From the IMG/VR virus record IMGVR_UViG_3300020175_000010, positions 1-53,701 of that record: a DNA stretch of 53,701 nt; one strand, written 5' to 3'. The position numbers were made by a program, and so were the translations under genes. Origin of the DNA: a virus. This document shows positions 19,371 through 28,364 of this stretch, one piece after another. The first letter of the stretch is position 1; the number at the start of each line of letters is the position of its first letter. Below the pieces are notes generated by a model. It searched no databases, had not been told where the DNA came from, and saw only the letters and a program-made list of their open reading frames with translations.

Positions 19371-21134
19371 CTACCCCTCACAAGCTAGACACGAATCTTC
19401 GTCGTCAAATATAAAATCTCTTAATTTCTCGTCAGATACTACTTCTGCACGTTTGTATGCTTCACTTCTAGCGTAATACAAAGTTTTCATACCACGACGC
19501 CAAGCAAGCATATGAACATTGTGTAGTTCCTGTTTACTTACATCTGCTGGGAAGAATAAGTTTACAGATTGTGACTGGCAAATATGCTGCTGTCGATCTG
19601 CCGCAAACTCTACAACCCAACGCTGATCGAGTTCAACGGCTGTTTTAAATACATCTTTCGTCCAAGTATCGAGAAAATCAAGATGTTGAACGCTGCCTCC
19701 GTGTGTCATAATATCTTTCCACACTTCGTCGTTATTCATTCCTATCTCATCAAGAACATGCTCCAAGTATTCGTTTTTCAGAAGACTTGTACCAGACTTT
19801 GTTTTCTGGGTAAAAGCATTTGCACGATATGGTTCAATGCTTGGACTAGTGTTACCGCAGATAATACTACTGCTAGCATTAGGGGCAATAGCAAGAAGGT
19901 GGGCATTACGAATTCCATGACCGACTCCATCAGGACACTCTCCTTTCTCAGCAGCTAACTGCTGACTGGCTTCAAGTGCGGAAGACTTTATATGGGAGAA
20001 AGCTCTCATATTAAAACTCTTCGCCATCGCACTTTCAAAAGCAATGTTATGCCGTTGAAGATAGGCGTGAAAACCCATTGCTCCAAGACCAATTGAACGC
20101 TCTCTCATCGCACTATACTTTGCTTTCTCAAGAGAAGAAGGCGCGTGCTGAATAAAGAACTCTATTACATTATCAAGCATACGAACTAAGTCAGGAATGA
20201 ACTCGGGAATATTCTTCCAGCTTTCATACTCTTCCAAATTCACACTAGAAAGACAACATACTGCGGTTCTCTCTTCATTCGTGGGCAGAGTAATTTCTGA
20301 ACACAGGTTAGAATGATGAACACGCAAACCTAAGTTTCTTTGATACTCTGGAAGATCGTTGTTTACTGCGTCTTCAAACATAATGTAAGGTTCGCCGGTT
20401 TCCACACGGTTCTGAATCAGTTTTACCCACAGAGCTTTCGCGGCTACAGTTTTAGTCACTTTATTACTATGAGGGTCAATCAATGCCCAACTGTCATCAA
20501 ATCCTGGCTCTTGTGTCGCTTGCGCGATAAGCTTCATAAAGCTATCAGGAATGACCACAGCATGATGAAGATTGGTAGACTTTCTATTGATATCGCCGCC
20601 AGTAGGCTTGCGTACATCGAGAAACTCCTCAATCTCGGGATGAGAAATGTGTAAATAAGCTGCATATGAACCTCTCCTAGTTACTCCTTGTGAGAAAGCC
20701 AGCATCTCCGCGTCAACCACTTTCATAAAAGGGATAACGCCGGTGCTTTCGCTTCCGTTACTTGTGCGTGAACCTACAGAGCGAATGCTGCTCCAGCTTC
20801 CGCCCACGCCACCACCTACGGAAGACAAGAATGCGTTCTCCGTATAATGTCCTGTTAGTCCTTCTCTACTATCTTCAACATAGTTGAGAAAACAAGAAAT
20901 AGGTAGTCCACGAGTAGTCCCTCCATTCGAAAGAATTGGAGTAGAAAACATAAACCACAGATTACTTGCGTAATCATACAAACGCTGTGCATGACCTTCA
21001 TCATCTGCGAAGGCTTTCGCCGCACGTGCGAAAGCGTCCTGAGGCGATGATTCACCTTCTATTAAATATCTATCTTCTAGCGTCTGGATACCAAACGTGG
21101 AAAGAAGACGATCTCTTCCATAATCAATTAACAT
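19371..21134 (-). CDS. nrdA: Ribonucleotide reductase class I, large (catalytic) subunit, without ATP cone
   Basis: This 587-residue R1 subunit reduces ribonucleoside diphosphates. Visible key residues are C81 in PISCFLN, the N276-x-C278-x-E280 active site (NLCSEI), C293/C294 as the redox partner, the YY radical relay (LYYARS) and the C-terminal thiol shuttle C582-x-x-C585. The protein starts directly in the 10-stranded barrel region and lacks the roughly 100-residue N-terminal ATP cone of E. coli NrdA (761 aa), so overall dATP feedback is probably absent. Its start overlaps the flap nuclease gene by 11 bases. A glutaredoxin encoded at 39.65-39.88 kb is a plausible reductant. Confidence 0.96.
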   Translation of the reverse strand: MLIDYGRDRLLSTFGIQTLEDRYLIEGESSPQDAFARAAKAFADDEGHAQRLYDYASNLWFMFSTPILSNGGTTRGLPISCFLNYVEDSREGLTGHYTENAFLSSVGGGVGGSWSSIRSVGSRTSNGSESTGVIPFMKVVDAEMLAFSQGVTRRGSYAAYLHISHPEIEEFLDVRKPTGGDINRKSTNLHHAVVIPDSFMKLIAQATQEPGFDDSWALIDPHSNKVTKTVAAKALWVKLIQNRVETGEPYIMFEDAVNNDLPEYQRNLGLRVHHSNLCSEITLPTNEERTAVCCLSSVNLEEYESWKNIPEFIPDLVRMLDNVIEFFIQHAPSSLEKAKYSAMRERSIGLGAMGFHAYLQRHNIAFESAMAKSFNMRAFSHIKSSALEASQQLAAEKGECPDGVGHGIRNAHLLAIAPNASSSIICGNTSPSIEPYRANAFTQKTKSGTSLLKNEYLEHVLDEIGMNNDEVWKDIMTHGGSVQHLDFLDTWTKDVFKTAVELDQRWVVEFAADRQQHICQSQSVNLFFPADVSKQELHNVHMLAWRRGMKTLYYARSEAYKRAEVVSDEKLRDFIFDDEDSCLACEG

Positions 21135-21951
21135 TTATATATTCCTTTACTCGTTCGTCTATTTCTAGTAGACTATGCCCAGGATGTTCTATAGCTTCAG
21201 CACAATAGCTGACCAAATCCATCATCCTATAATTTTTAAGTATTAGTTCCTTGCTCGCATTAAGAGCTTGAATATATTTATATCTACTAGGTATAGGTAT
21301 AGCGTCGTAGATATCAAACGCTGTACCGTATTCTTTGATAAGTTCCGTAGCCCTTTTAGGGCCAATACCCGCAACTCCATCAATATTATCTCCCTTATCG
21401 CCTGTTAGAACTTTAAAAGAGATGTAATCTTCTTGAGGAAAATCGAAAAATTCCTCCCAATTAAACACCGTAGTTTCTTTACGAGTTACTGTAGAGAATC
21501 TAGATACATTTTCATTTACGAGTAAGTCCCAGTCACGGTCACTTGAAATCATCCATATATCTTCGATACCCATTTCTTCTCGTTTTGATACTACATAAGC
21601 TACCAAGTCATCGGCTTCCACATTAGCGTATCTCAGCAAAAGAAACTGTTCTTCTAACCCTTCTAGAGTTCTTTCATACTCCTCGAAGAATAACTTAATA
21701 TCCTCTTTCTCTTGTTCTGTTTGATCTTTGTATTTTTCTGCTCTATTCGCTTTGTACTGAGGATCAATAAATTTTCTATAAGCACTAGACCCCTGGTCTC
21801 CCGCTATAATAATTTTACTACAATCATATGATTGAGCCAAACTCTTTACAGTATTAATATAGTCCTGTTTAAAATCTAACTTACCTTGGTGTTTCCAACG
21901 AAATGCTAAGTTCATACCGTCAACAATAAGAGCGTTCTTATTAGGTTCCAT
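21124..21951 (-). CDS. 5'-3' exonuclease / flap endonuclease
   Basis: The product has 275 residues and likely removes RNA primers and flaps during replication. Motifs include NALIVDGMNLAFR (first metal aspartate), the acidic cluster NVEADDLVAYV, ISSDRDWD and LTGDKGDNIDGVAGIGPKRA (helix-hairpin-helix, DNA contact). The start at 21951 (MEPNKNALIVDG, preceded by AAAGAACGA) places the first aspartate at the usual distance. The in-frame ATG at 21996 would add 15 residues inside the upstream gene and is less likely. The 3' end overlaps nrdA by 11 bases. Confidence 0.92.
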   Translation of the reverse strand: MEPNKNALIVDGMNLAFRWKHQGKLDFKQDYINTVKSLAQSYDCSKIIIAGDQGSSAYRKFIDPQYKANRAEKYKDQTEQEKEDIKLFFEEYERTLEGLEEQFLLLRYANVEADDLVAYVVSKREEMGIEDIWMISSDRDWDLLVNENVSRFSTVTRKETTVFNWEEFFDFPQEDYISFKVLTGDKGDNIDGVAGIGPKRATELIKEYGTAFDIYDAIPIPSRYKYIQALNASKELILKNYRMMDLVSYCAEAIEHPGHSLLEIDERVKEYINVN

Positions 21952-21961
21952 TATTCGTTCT

Positions 21962-22405
21962 TTAAAACTGGCCACGAGTCCACTCCATCTTTTCATTTTC
22001 TAGCCATTCTTCGGCTAGACATACATAGCAATCTAGCCAGGAGATGTGCATGTATTTTGTATTTTCAGGTTTTATGTTTGTTACCACAAATACCTTTGAA
22101 CGAGAATACTTAAAAAACAACAAAGGTTGCTGTAGTTTAAGCTCTGCTTGTTTTACTATCTTTTCCCACCAAATCAAAAGGTAATTAGTTTTATTTGTAA
22201 ATACCTTATCACTTAGGGGTGACTTTTCATAATTTTTTACTTCTATACAAAACGCATTATTAGCGTCTGGTATATATAAATCGCCTTTCAAGTAAGCGAG
22301 AGCCCCCGAACTGGGGACTCTCTCAAACTGTAGGCCAGAGGCATCACGAAGCATATCTCTTACAAGATACTCTCCTCGTTGTCCTTTCGCTCTCGAATCT
22401 ACCAT
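21962..22405 (-). CDS. Holliday-junction-resolvase-like PD-(D/E)XK nuclease
   Basis: The product has 147 residues. Its N-terminus has KGQRGEYLVRDMLRDASGLQ, VPSSGA, GDLYIP and CIEVKNYE. This is the E...D...ExK arrangement of Hjc/VRR-type junction endonucleases. The K of EVK and the D of GDLY are the predicted metal and catalytic residues. It overlaps the gp46-like gene by one base (TAATG), which places it in the recombination unit. A role in resolving recombination or packaging junctions is inferred. Confidence 0.78.
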   Translation of the reverse strand: MVDSRAKGQRGEYLVRDMLRDASGLQFERVPSSGALAYLKGDLYIPDANNAFCIEVKNYEKSPLSDKVFTNKTNYLLIWWEKIVKQAELKLQQPLLFFKYSRSKVFVVTNIKPENTKYMHISWLDCYVCLAEEWLENEKMEWTRGQF

Positions 22406-24201
22406 TATGCTACCAACCTACTTATACTTGAGCTTTTAATTACTTCTACTTTCTCTAGTAATGGATGAGACCACCCATGATTTACTAGATAAGTATTAAG
22501 CTCTTCCTCTAATAGAACTTCTACCAGCTTTTCTTTTCCTACCTCATCCAGTACTGTCATAACTTCGTCCAGAAACAGAACATTAATACGACTAGAGGAT
22601 AAACTGCTCATCAACTTGCGAATAGCAAGAAGAGTAGCTGTATTTACTCTTGCCAATTCTCCACTCGAAAGTGCTAGAATATCTACTACGTTTCCATTAT
22701 CTGTGATTTCTACGTTGAGTTTGTCGTTATTCACGGCAAAGTTCAATGTAAAACGACCGTCTGAAAGTTCTGCGAGGTATTCGCTCGTTAATTCTTCCAG
22801 TTCTTTAACAAGATTTTCGATCTTGTATGCAATGAGTCCGTTTGTACTAAAAGCTTTTTTCAAGATTTCAAGATTACCTTTCTTAATTCCTAGAACATTA
22901 TATCGAGATACTACTTCTTCGAGTTGTTTTTCGAACTCAGCCGTTTGTTCAGTTATAACTTCTATTTTAGCGTTATATGCTGAACGAGCTTCGTTCTCTC
23001 TCTGCATCACATCTATTTCATTTTTCTGTGTTGCAATAGTATTCCGGATATTAGTAATACGAACTTTGAGAACTTCTTCGTCAACTAATACAGTAGGAAG
23101 TGTACTATCAACCGAGCGATATAACTCTTCCCACTCTTTCTGTTTTCTAGTCTTTATTGCGAAGTTTTCATTGTTCTCTTGAATCTCTTTAATTTTCTTC
23201 TGGATATTTGTGTGCTTGTCTTGTTCGATTTTAACTTTCTCTTCTTCTTCAGAGATATGTTTTTTCTTAAAATCTTCTGTAACGGGTTGTTCACAGGTAG
23301 GACATACATTTTCCAAGTTCTCCATCTTTTTGATGATTTTTTGTCCTGAACCGATAGACCCCGCTATAGCGCCTAGCTGTGACTGCAACTCATCGTATGA
23401 AATATGCTCGGAAGCTTCAATTGCTTGAATTTCCTGTATATTAATTTCTTTCAACATACTTTTATATTGATTATTTTGAGAAATTTGACGATTTGTTGAT
23501 GAAATATTTTTAATTTCAGCCATAAGAGAACTCAATGCTTCCTCATCCTCATCCGAGATTTTCGGAAGATTTACAAGTTCTCGTGGGGTAGTATCCGTCA
23601 GTTTATTATTTTCCAACCATTTCTCAACAGTGGAAATACGACCTTCAAGCTGGGCATATTCTTGTTCAACCCCTCGTGAAGCTTCTTTAAAAACTTCAAA
23701 GAGATTTACATACTTTTCTAGACCAAGCAAGTCTATCAGGAACTTTTTACGGTTCGCATCGGTAGCAGTAAGAAAATTCAAACTAGCGTTAGGATGTTGA
23801 TATACTACTTGTGTAAAAGTTTTAAAGTCTACGCCAAGCACTTCTTGAATAGTTTTATAAGTATTGGTAGCCGTATGACTACCAATATCTTCACCATTCT
23901 TAATGAACTTTACTTTTAAGTTAGACTTTCTTTGAAGGTCGATCTCATACTCGTCAGCTTCTTTACTGAACGTAAGGCCGATAGAGTATCCATTCTGCAA
24001 CTCTCTGTTAGGAATATCAGCTTTCTTAATACCTTTCGAGTTTTTGTTAAATAGAACTTCTTCCAAAATGAGAGGAATAGAAGATTTTCCAGCGCCATTG
24101 TAACCCAAGATTTGAGTAAGTCTGGTGGAAGCTAAATCGAGTTCATTGCCTTCTCCATAAGAGAAACAATTACTCCATTTCAATATTTTTAGCGTAATCA
24201 T
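22405..24201 (-). CDS. Recombination endonuclease subunit gp46/SbcC/Rad50-like
   Basis: The product is a 598-residue SMC-type ATPase. The Walker A motif is GYNGAGKSS (33-41). A long coiled coil is broken by a zinc hook CPTC at about residue 300. Near the C-terminus are the signature LALSSGELARVNTA and the Walker B segment INVLFLDEVMTVLDE. With the gp47-like nuclease it should process DNA ends for recombination-dependent replication. The start lies 32 bases inside the gp47-like gene, showing tight coupling. The length agrees with T4 gp46 (about 560). Confidence 0.95.
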   Translation of the reverse strand: MITLKILKWSNCFSYGEGNELDLASTRLTQILGYNGAGKSSIPLILEEVLFNKNSKGIKKADIPNRELQNGYSIGLTFSKEADEYEIDLQRKSNLKVKFIKNGEDIGSHTATNTYKTIQEVLGVDFKTFTQVVYQHPNASLNFLTATDANRKKFLIDLLGLEKYVNLFEVFKEASRGVEQEYAQLEGRISTVEKWLENNKLTDTTPRELVNLPKISDEDEEALSSLMAEIKNISSTNRQISQNNQYKSMLKEINIQEIQAIEASEHISYDELQSQLGAIAGSIGSGQKIIKKMENLENVCPTCEQPVTEDFKKKHISEEEEKVKIEQDKHTNIQKKIKEIQENNENFAIKTRKQKEWEELYRSVDSTLPTVLVDEEVLKVRITNIRNTIATQKNEIDVMQRENEARSAYNAKIEVITEQTAEFEKQLEEVVSRYNVLGIKKGNLEILKKAFSTNGLIAYKIENLVKELEELTSEYLAELSDGRFTLNFAVNNDKLNVEITDNGNVVDILALSSGELARVNTATLLAIRKLMSSLSSSRINVLFLDEVMTVLDEVGKEKLVEVLLEEELNTYLVNHGWSHPLLEKVEVIKSSSISRLVA

Positions 24202-25126
24202 TATATAGTCCTAATATTTCGGGTATTTTATCTTCAGCTATTTCTAGCACGTAAGTTAAGTATTCTACTAACTCTTCTCCAACGGAGAACTCTTTATCCA
24301 AAACAAGTGTCGCTTCAGAACTTCGTTTTACAACTTTCTTATCGAGAAGGTCACTGGAGCCTACTTTTGCTAGGTCTCCGAGGTCTCCTTCTAGTTCGTA
24401 AATAACATGATCATATAGCCCCGTGATCATTTCAGCAGGGTCACTGACTGTTTTACGAATAAGTTGTGGAAGCTCCATTTTCTCCCAGTACCAATCCCAG
24501 TCTTCAAGTATAACTAGAACTCCCGTTTCTACTTTCGATCTATGAAAGCTAGTAGTCATCGGACTTCCTGGGTATACTATATTTTTCTGGCAATTAGAGT
24601 GGGAATGCAAGTCTCCCGCAAATACTTTTGGAAACCTTGCAAATCTTTCTAAGTCTACTTCCGGCTGAACATGAGGGGGTATTTCACCCCTCACATGAGT
24701 AAAGACCGGAAAGTTCTTATTCAGCATCTCAATAGAATTCTTCTTGTGTAAATCACAGTAAGGAAGAATACTAAAACCTCTTTCATCTTCGTATGCTTCG
24801 TCAATAATAGTAACCTTATCGTTTAAGGAATGGGTTACTTCTTTTAACGCCGTAAAGAATGTTTTATTCTTTCTAGTCGCCTCATGATTACCGTCATAAA
24901 TGAGAGTTTCAATCTGACAACCTTTTACAAAGGTAAAATACAGTTCTAGTTCTTCAATAGTTGGAACTCTATCAAAGATGTCGCCGCCAATAATATGCAA
25001 GTCTGCATCATCTTCCAACAAATAAATCTGGTGAAAGAAGCTGTCATAGCGAGCACGTGCCCAATTGACGGGTACGTTCTTCTGACCTAATTTTATGTGC
25101 CAATCGGCGGAGAATAGTATTTTCAT
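24170..25126 (-). CDS. Recombination nuclease subunit gp47/SbcD/Mre11-like
   Basis: This 318-residue metallophosphoesterase is the nuclease partner of the adjacent gp46-like ATPase. It shows DWH (8-10), GGDIFDR (47-53), GNHE (79-82) and GDLHSHS, then GSPMTTSFHR, which are the five metal-binding signatures. Its length is close to T4 gp47. Its ATG overlaps the SSB stop by one base. Confidence 0.94.
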   Translation of the reverse strand: MKILFSADWHIKLGQKNVPVNWARARYDSFFHQIYLLEDDADLHIIGGDIFDRVPTIEELELYFTFVKGCQIETLIYDGNHEATRKNKTFFTALKEVTHSLNDKVTIIDEAYEDERGFSILPYCDLHKKNSIEMLNKNFPVFTHVRGEIPPHVQPEVDLERFARFPKVFAGDLHSHSNCQKNIVYPGSPMTTSFHRSKVETGVLVILEDWDWYWEKMELPQLIRKTVSDPAEMITGLYDHVIYELEGDLGDLAKVGSSDLLDKKVVKRSSEATLVLDKEFSVGEELVEYLTYVLEIAEDKIPEILGLYNDYAKNIEME

Positions 25127-25770
25127 TAGCTAATGTCAAACTCGTCTTCAATTGAGGAATCAACTTCATCCTTACCAGAACCGCCAGTAGCAAGTCGTTC
25201 CAGAAGCTCTTTCTGAGCATCTGGAGTTGGTCGAGGAAGCAACTCATCGATAGAAGTAGCACCAGCTACAGCAGCTCTCTCGTCATCATTTAAAGGACGA
25301 ATACCTTTCTGACATTTGAGAGTTTGAAGAGTATATTCAACATTATATACGTTTGGTCCAGTCTTGGTACGCTTAAAGTGAATGTCCCAACCTACATCTA
25401 AGTCGGTAGGGTCGCCCAAGTCTTCAGCAGCAACTAGAATCTGATCCATTAATTTTTTCTTTAGATTAAATACTTTGGTTTTACCGTCTGAGGGATCAAT
25501 ACACTGCACAGAGTATGACCAGCCGCATTTCAGGTCAGGATAGAATTCTCTAACCCAATCTTTTTCTACGTTTACAAATGCTTCTTTCTGTCGATCGAAA
25601 GATAAACACTCCATAGGAATGTTCTTATCGTTCTCGCCCTTAACCCAGTAGATATACCGAGGAAGAAGGTCTCCAAAAATACGAACGCAGTTGTCGCCGT
25701 TCTTGTAAGTGAATTGTTCTAGCGATGACTTTTTAGCCCCGCCAGCAGAGGATGTAAATTTAATACCCAT
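25126..25770 (-). CDS. Single-stranded DNA-binding protein (gp32-like)
   Basis: The product has 214 residues. An N-terminal basic tail (KFTSSAGGAKKSS) is followed by an OB-type core (NCVRIFGDLLPRYIYWV, ending with VYNVEYTLQTLKC) and a flexible, very acidic C-terminus (EVDSSIEDEFDIS). The acidic tail is the typical docking site for replication proteins. A strong AAAGGA site precedes the ATG. The position next to gp46/gp47 and UvsW-like genes fits. It is shorter than T4 gp32 (301), and a zinc-binding set is not evident. Confidence 0.85.
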   Translation of the reverse strand: MGIKFTSSAGGAKKSSLEQFTYKNGDNCVRIFGDLLPRYIYWVKGENDKNIPMECLSFDRQKEAFVNVEKDWVREFYPDLKCGWSYSVQCIDPSDGKTKVFNLKKKLMDQILVAAEDLGDPTDLDVGWDIHFKRTKTGPNVYNVEYTLQTLKCQKGIRPLNDDERAAVAGATSIDELLPRPTPDAQKELLERLATGGSGKDEVDSSIEDEFDIS

Positions 25771-25781
25771 AGTTTTTTCCT

Positions 25782-26171
25782 TTAATGTGTGACTTCTTCC
25801 CAGCAGAAGAATATTTCATCTTCTATTCTAGATAGTAGCCTGTTGTTGTCAATAATTTCAGTAGGAATCGGTGCTAAGAACAGATTCAGACTGCGTTTGG
25901 TTGTGGCTTCATATTCAGCATAGCTGCGAAAGCTGGCCAGTGCCACATACTGGGCCAACTCATTATCACCGAACTTGCTTCGGTTTGATATTATTTTTTC
26001 TGGGTGCAGTATAAAACTATCACCTGACCAGTCTTGTTGTGACAAGCGATAGATAGAGTCGTACCTATTTCTAGGTAGAGTAGGATATGTTAAATAGGCA
26101 AGTAGCGTAACTATTGAAGAAGAATCTCCACTCGTTGCCGCATACATTTTTGCCCAGTTAAAAAGAATCAC
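25782..26171 (-). CDS. Conserved-type phage protein of unknown function (129 aa)
   Basis: The start is probably GTG at 26171, about 20 bases after the predicted start of transcription from the adjacent promoter. ATG at 26147 is an alternative. The protein contains NWAKMYAATSGDSSSIVTLL and a helical C-terminus with LLSRIEDEIFFCWEE. It is the first gene of the SSB-gp47-gp46 transcript, 11 bases before SSB, so a replication or recombination mediator role is possible. No known domain was recognised. Confidence 0.65.
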   Translation of the reverse strand: MILFNWAKMYAATSGDSSSIVTLLAYLTYPTLPRNRYDSIYRLSQQDWSGDSFILHPEKIISNRSKFGDNELAQYVALASFRSYAEYEATTKRSLNLFLAPIPTEIIDNNRLLSRIEDEIFFCWEEVTH

Positions 26172-26197
26172 TGCTATGTTCTCGAAGTCAAGTGTAT

Positions 26198-26226
26198 ATT
26201 ATACGGGGAAATAGCTCCCGTGTCAA
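26198..26226 (-). promoter_or_regulatory. Consensus promoter for the SSB/gp46/gp47/nrd unit
   Basis: On the minus strand TTGACA (26221-26226) and TATAAT (26198-26203) are 17 bases apart. The upstream context is A-rich with TTTCTTGACA. It lies in the 65-base gap between the UvsW-like gene and the 129-aa gene and probably drives at least the SSB-recombination block. Confidence 0.88.
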
Positions 26227-26236
26227 GAAATTTTTT

Positions 26237-27526
26237 TCACATGTCCTTAAAGAAAACATTATACCCTTGCTGAAGGTAATGACCTAACCGAAGTTTGGCT
26301 TGCTTCTCAGCCGTCTTTCCTTTAAGATTAATATCTACTACTACAGGGTCTATCTTTCCTGGATATTCTCTGATAACTCTGCCTACAAGCTGGGTTAATA
26401 GAGGTGTGTTGCTTACTGGAGTGGCAAGTATTAAACAACTTAAAGGATTAACACTAATGCCTTCCGAGAAAATACTTTGAGTCCCTAGGAGTATATCTAC
26501 TTTTCCACTTTGAACTCTTTCTATTTTCTTTTCCCTCTCTGCTAGAGGAACTTCTCCAGTAATCAACTCACAATGTTCGCCTAATGTTTCTTTTACTCTT
26601 TTTAGAAAGTAAACTCGGTCAGACAACAAGAGAACTTTATGTCCTTGCTTTCTATACGCCGCAGCGAGAAAACAAATTAACTTTCCGTACTCTTCTTGCC
26701 GAACCAAATCATTAATACGGTTTGCCCAAGGTATCTTAGCCCCATCCATAAATCTTATCTTTGTTTGGATAACCTCTATAGTTGGTTCCATATAGTTTTC
26801 TTTGGGTGGAGTGAACTTAGTATGCCCAAAATAATCAGGCATAATAACATGTTTTCCATCCTTTCTTTGAACCGTACCAGACAACCCTATTTTATACCTA
26901 GCATAACTAGCATCTACTAGCTTACTGAAAGTGTTAGCGGGTATATGATGACACTCATCAATAATAATGGTTCCGAATTCTTTTTCTATTTTTCCACGCA
27001 ACTTGTAAAGCGTTTGTATATTGCCAACGACTATAGGAGGAGAAATGTCATACTTCCCAGACCCTATAATCCCTGGCTCTATACCAAATACCTTCCTTAT
27101 CTCCTTCTCCCATTGGGTTCGTAGAGACACTGTATGCGTAACTACTAGAGTTTTTTGCCCAAGCTTTGCAGCAACGGCTAATGCAGTAAAAGTCTTACCC
27201 CAAGATACAAAAGCATTGATAATAGCATTATCTTCTATAGCGTCGTATACATCCTGCTGACTTTCCCGAAGGTCAAACCCGAACTTTGGAAAATCTACGG
27301 GCAGTAGTACTCGCTTATCTTTTATTTCATACCCTTCAGGAATTAAGTCGAAGCGTCCAACAGGTATAGATACTAAACCATTTCGTATCTTCCTAACATT
27401 TTTAATCATGGTAGGAGCTACATCCGATCTATATGAATCTATTTTATAGGTCAAAGCTTTATCCAAGGCATTAAAAGCCTGGGGATCAATGTCCATATAA
27501 ATTCTGTTGGATACTACCGCTTTCAC
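26237..27526 (-). CDS. UvsW-like superfamily 2 DNA helicase
   Basis: The product has 429 residues. Motif I is SWGKT (K111), motif II is DECH (190-193), motif III is SGTVQR, and motif VI is QLVGRVIRE. After an N-terminal arm of about 90 residues the order is that of UvsW/SSL2-type ATPases, which unwind branched DNA and control origin-initiated against recombination-initiated replication. The start is GTG at 27526, inside the GTGA overlap with the upstream 56-aa gene. T4 UvsW is about 500 aa, so this one is compact. Confidence 0.9.
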   Translation of the reverse strand: MKAVVSNRIYMDIDPQAFNALDKALTYKIDSYRSDVAPTMIKNVRKIRNGLVSIPVGRFDLIPEGYEIKDKRVLLPVDFPKFGFDLRESQQDVYDAIEDNAIINAFVSWGKTFTALAVAAKLGQKTLVVTHTVSLRTQWEKEIRKVFGIEPGIIGSGKYDISPPIVVGNIQTLYKLRGKIEKEFGTIIIDECHHIPANTFSKLVDASYARYKIGLSGTVQRKDGKHVIMPDYFGHTKFTPPKENYMEPTIEVIQTKIRFMDGAKIPWANRINDLVRQEEYGKLICFLAAAYRKQGHKVLLLSDRVYFLKRVKETLGEHCELITGEVPLAEREKKIERVQSGKVDILLGTQSIFSEGISVNPLSCLILATPVSNTPLLTQLVGRVIREYPGKIDPVVVDINLKGKTAEKQAKLRLGHYLQQGYNVFFKDM

Positions 27527-27693
27527 TTTTTAGTCCACATCTCTTCTTCTAGTTTTCTTTTTTGGTACTCTTCTTTTCTTTTATGAACTACGAAGTTTTC
27601 TACCCAAGCTAATCTATCAGTCAAAGTGTCTAATCTACTTAGGGTTTGGTCCAACTTTCGTGTTAGCTCATCAATAACTACATCTTGTTTCAT
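27523..27693 (-). CDS. Small coiled-coil protein (56 aa)
   Basis: The ATG at 27693 overlaps the PhoH stop (ATGA) and the TGA at 27523-27525 overlaps the GTG of the UvsW-like gene. These two 4-base couplings strongly support it as a real gene. The product is highly charged and helical (VIDELTRKLDQTLSRLDTL, then KRKEEYQKRKLEEEMW). It resembles a one-heptad-repeat coiled coil. No function is recognised. It may be a partner of PhoH or the helicase. Confidence 0.7.
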   Translation of the reverse strand: MKQDVVIDELTRKLDQTLSRLDTLTDRLAWVENFVVHKRKEEYQKRKLEEEMWTKK

Positions 27694-28364
27694 ATGATAC
27701 CTTTTGTATATTTCTCAGTAAGGTAACTTCTTACAAAATCACTTCTTACAATATCAGATATGCCAAACTCAATAAAATCAAACTCGTACATACCTTTAAT
27801 TATCCTAATAAAATCTTTCAATCCACTATTTTTAAGGTCAGACTGGAAGAAATCACCGCAGAAAATAATTCTACAATTCTTACCTACCCTAGTGATAATG
27901 CTGTCTAACTCATGGAAAGTCATGTTTTGACATTCATCCACAATGATCACACTATCATTAAAAGTTGTTCCTCTTATGTAAGAAGTAGTTAAAAAATTGA
28001 TAACTCCTTTTTGCTTTAGCTGTCCATAGGGATTATCTCCACGACTAAACAGCTCTTGCATAATACTTACATAAGGAGCCTCATAGACTTTAGATTTTTC
28101 ATCTTCTGTTCCAGGAAGAAATCCCATTTCCCTTGTGGGGACGGCACTTCTAACTAAAACTATTCTACTGTACTCTTCTTTTTGTAGGTCATCTAATGCT
28201 AGATATAGTGAGATAAAGGTTTTACCCGTTCCTGCACATCCATGTAACATTAGGTGCTTGTAAGAATCAAAGACTGCAACTTGAGACTTTGTTAAAGGCT
28301 CTATCTCTTTTAAATAAAAGTTCAGCGCTGATAGAGCATCTCTTTTTTGATTCCTTCTTCCCAT
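27690..28364 (-). CDS. phoH: PhoH-like ATPase
   Basis: The product has 224 residues. The Walker A motif GCAGTGKT lies at 42-49, followed by VLVRSAVPTREMGFLPG and the Walker B segment VIIVDECQN, then a CGDFFQSDL sensor region. This is the PhoH/helicase-like ATPase common in marine phages. Its cellular substrate remains uncertain, and an RNA-related function is often proposed. The N-terminal part is short, so only the ATPase core is present. It overlaps its neighbours by 1 and 4 bases. Confidence 0.92.
   Translation of the reverse strand: MGRRNQKRDALSALNFYLKEIEPLTKSQVAVFDSYKHLMLHGCAGTGKTFISLYLALDDLQKEEYSRIVLVRSAVPTREMGFLPGTEDEKSKVYEAPYVSIMQELFSRGDNPYGQLKQKGVINFLTTSYIRGTTFNDSVIIVDECQNMTFHELDSIITRVGKNCRIIFCGDFFQSDLKNSGLKDFIRIIKGMYEFDFIEFGISDIVRSDFVRSYLTEKYTKGII

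Noticed and set aside
22616-23182. 188-codon plus-strand frame opposite the gp46-like gene
   Set aside because: It is antisense to a clear gp46/SbcC protein with all motifs and shows a Ser/Phe-rich shadow composition.
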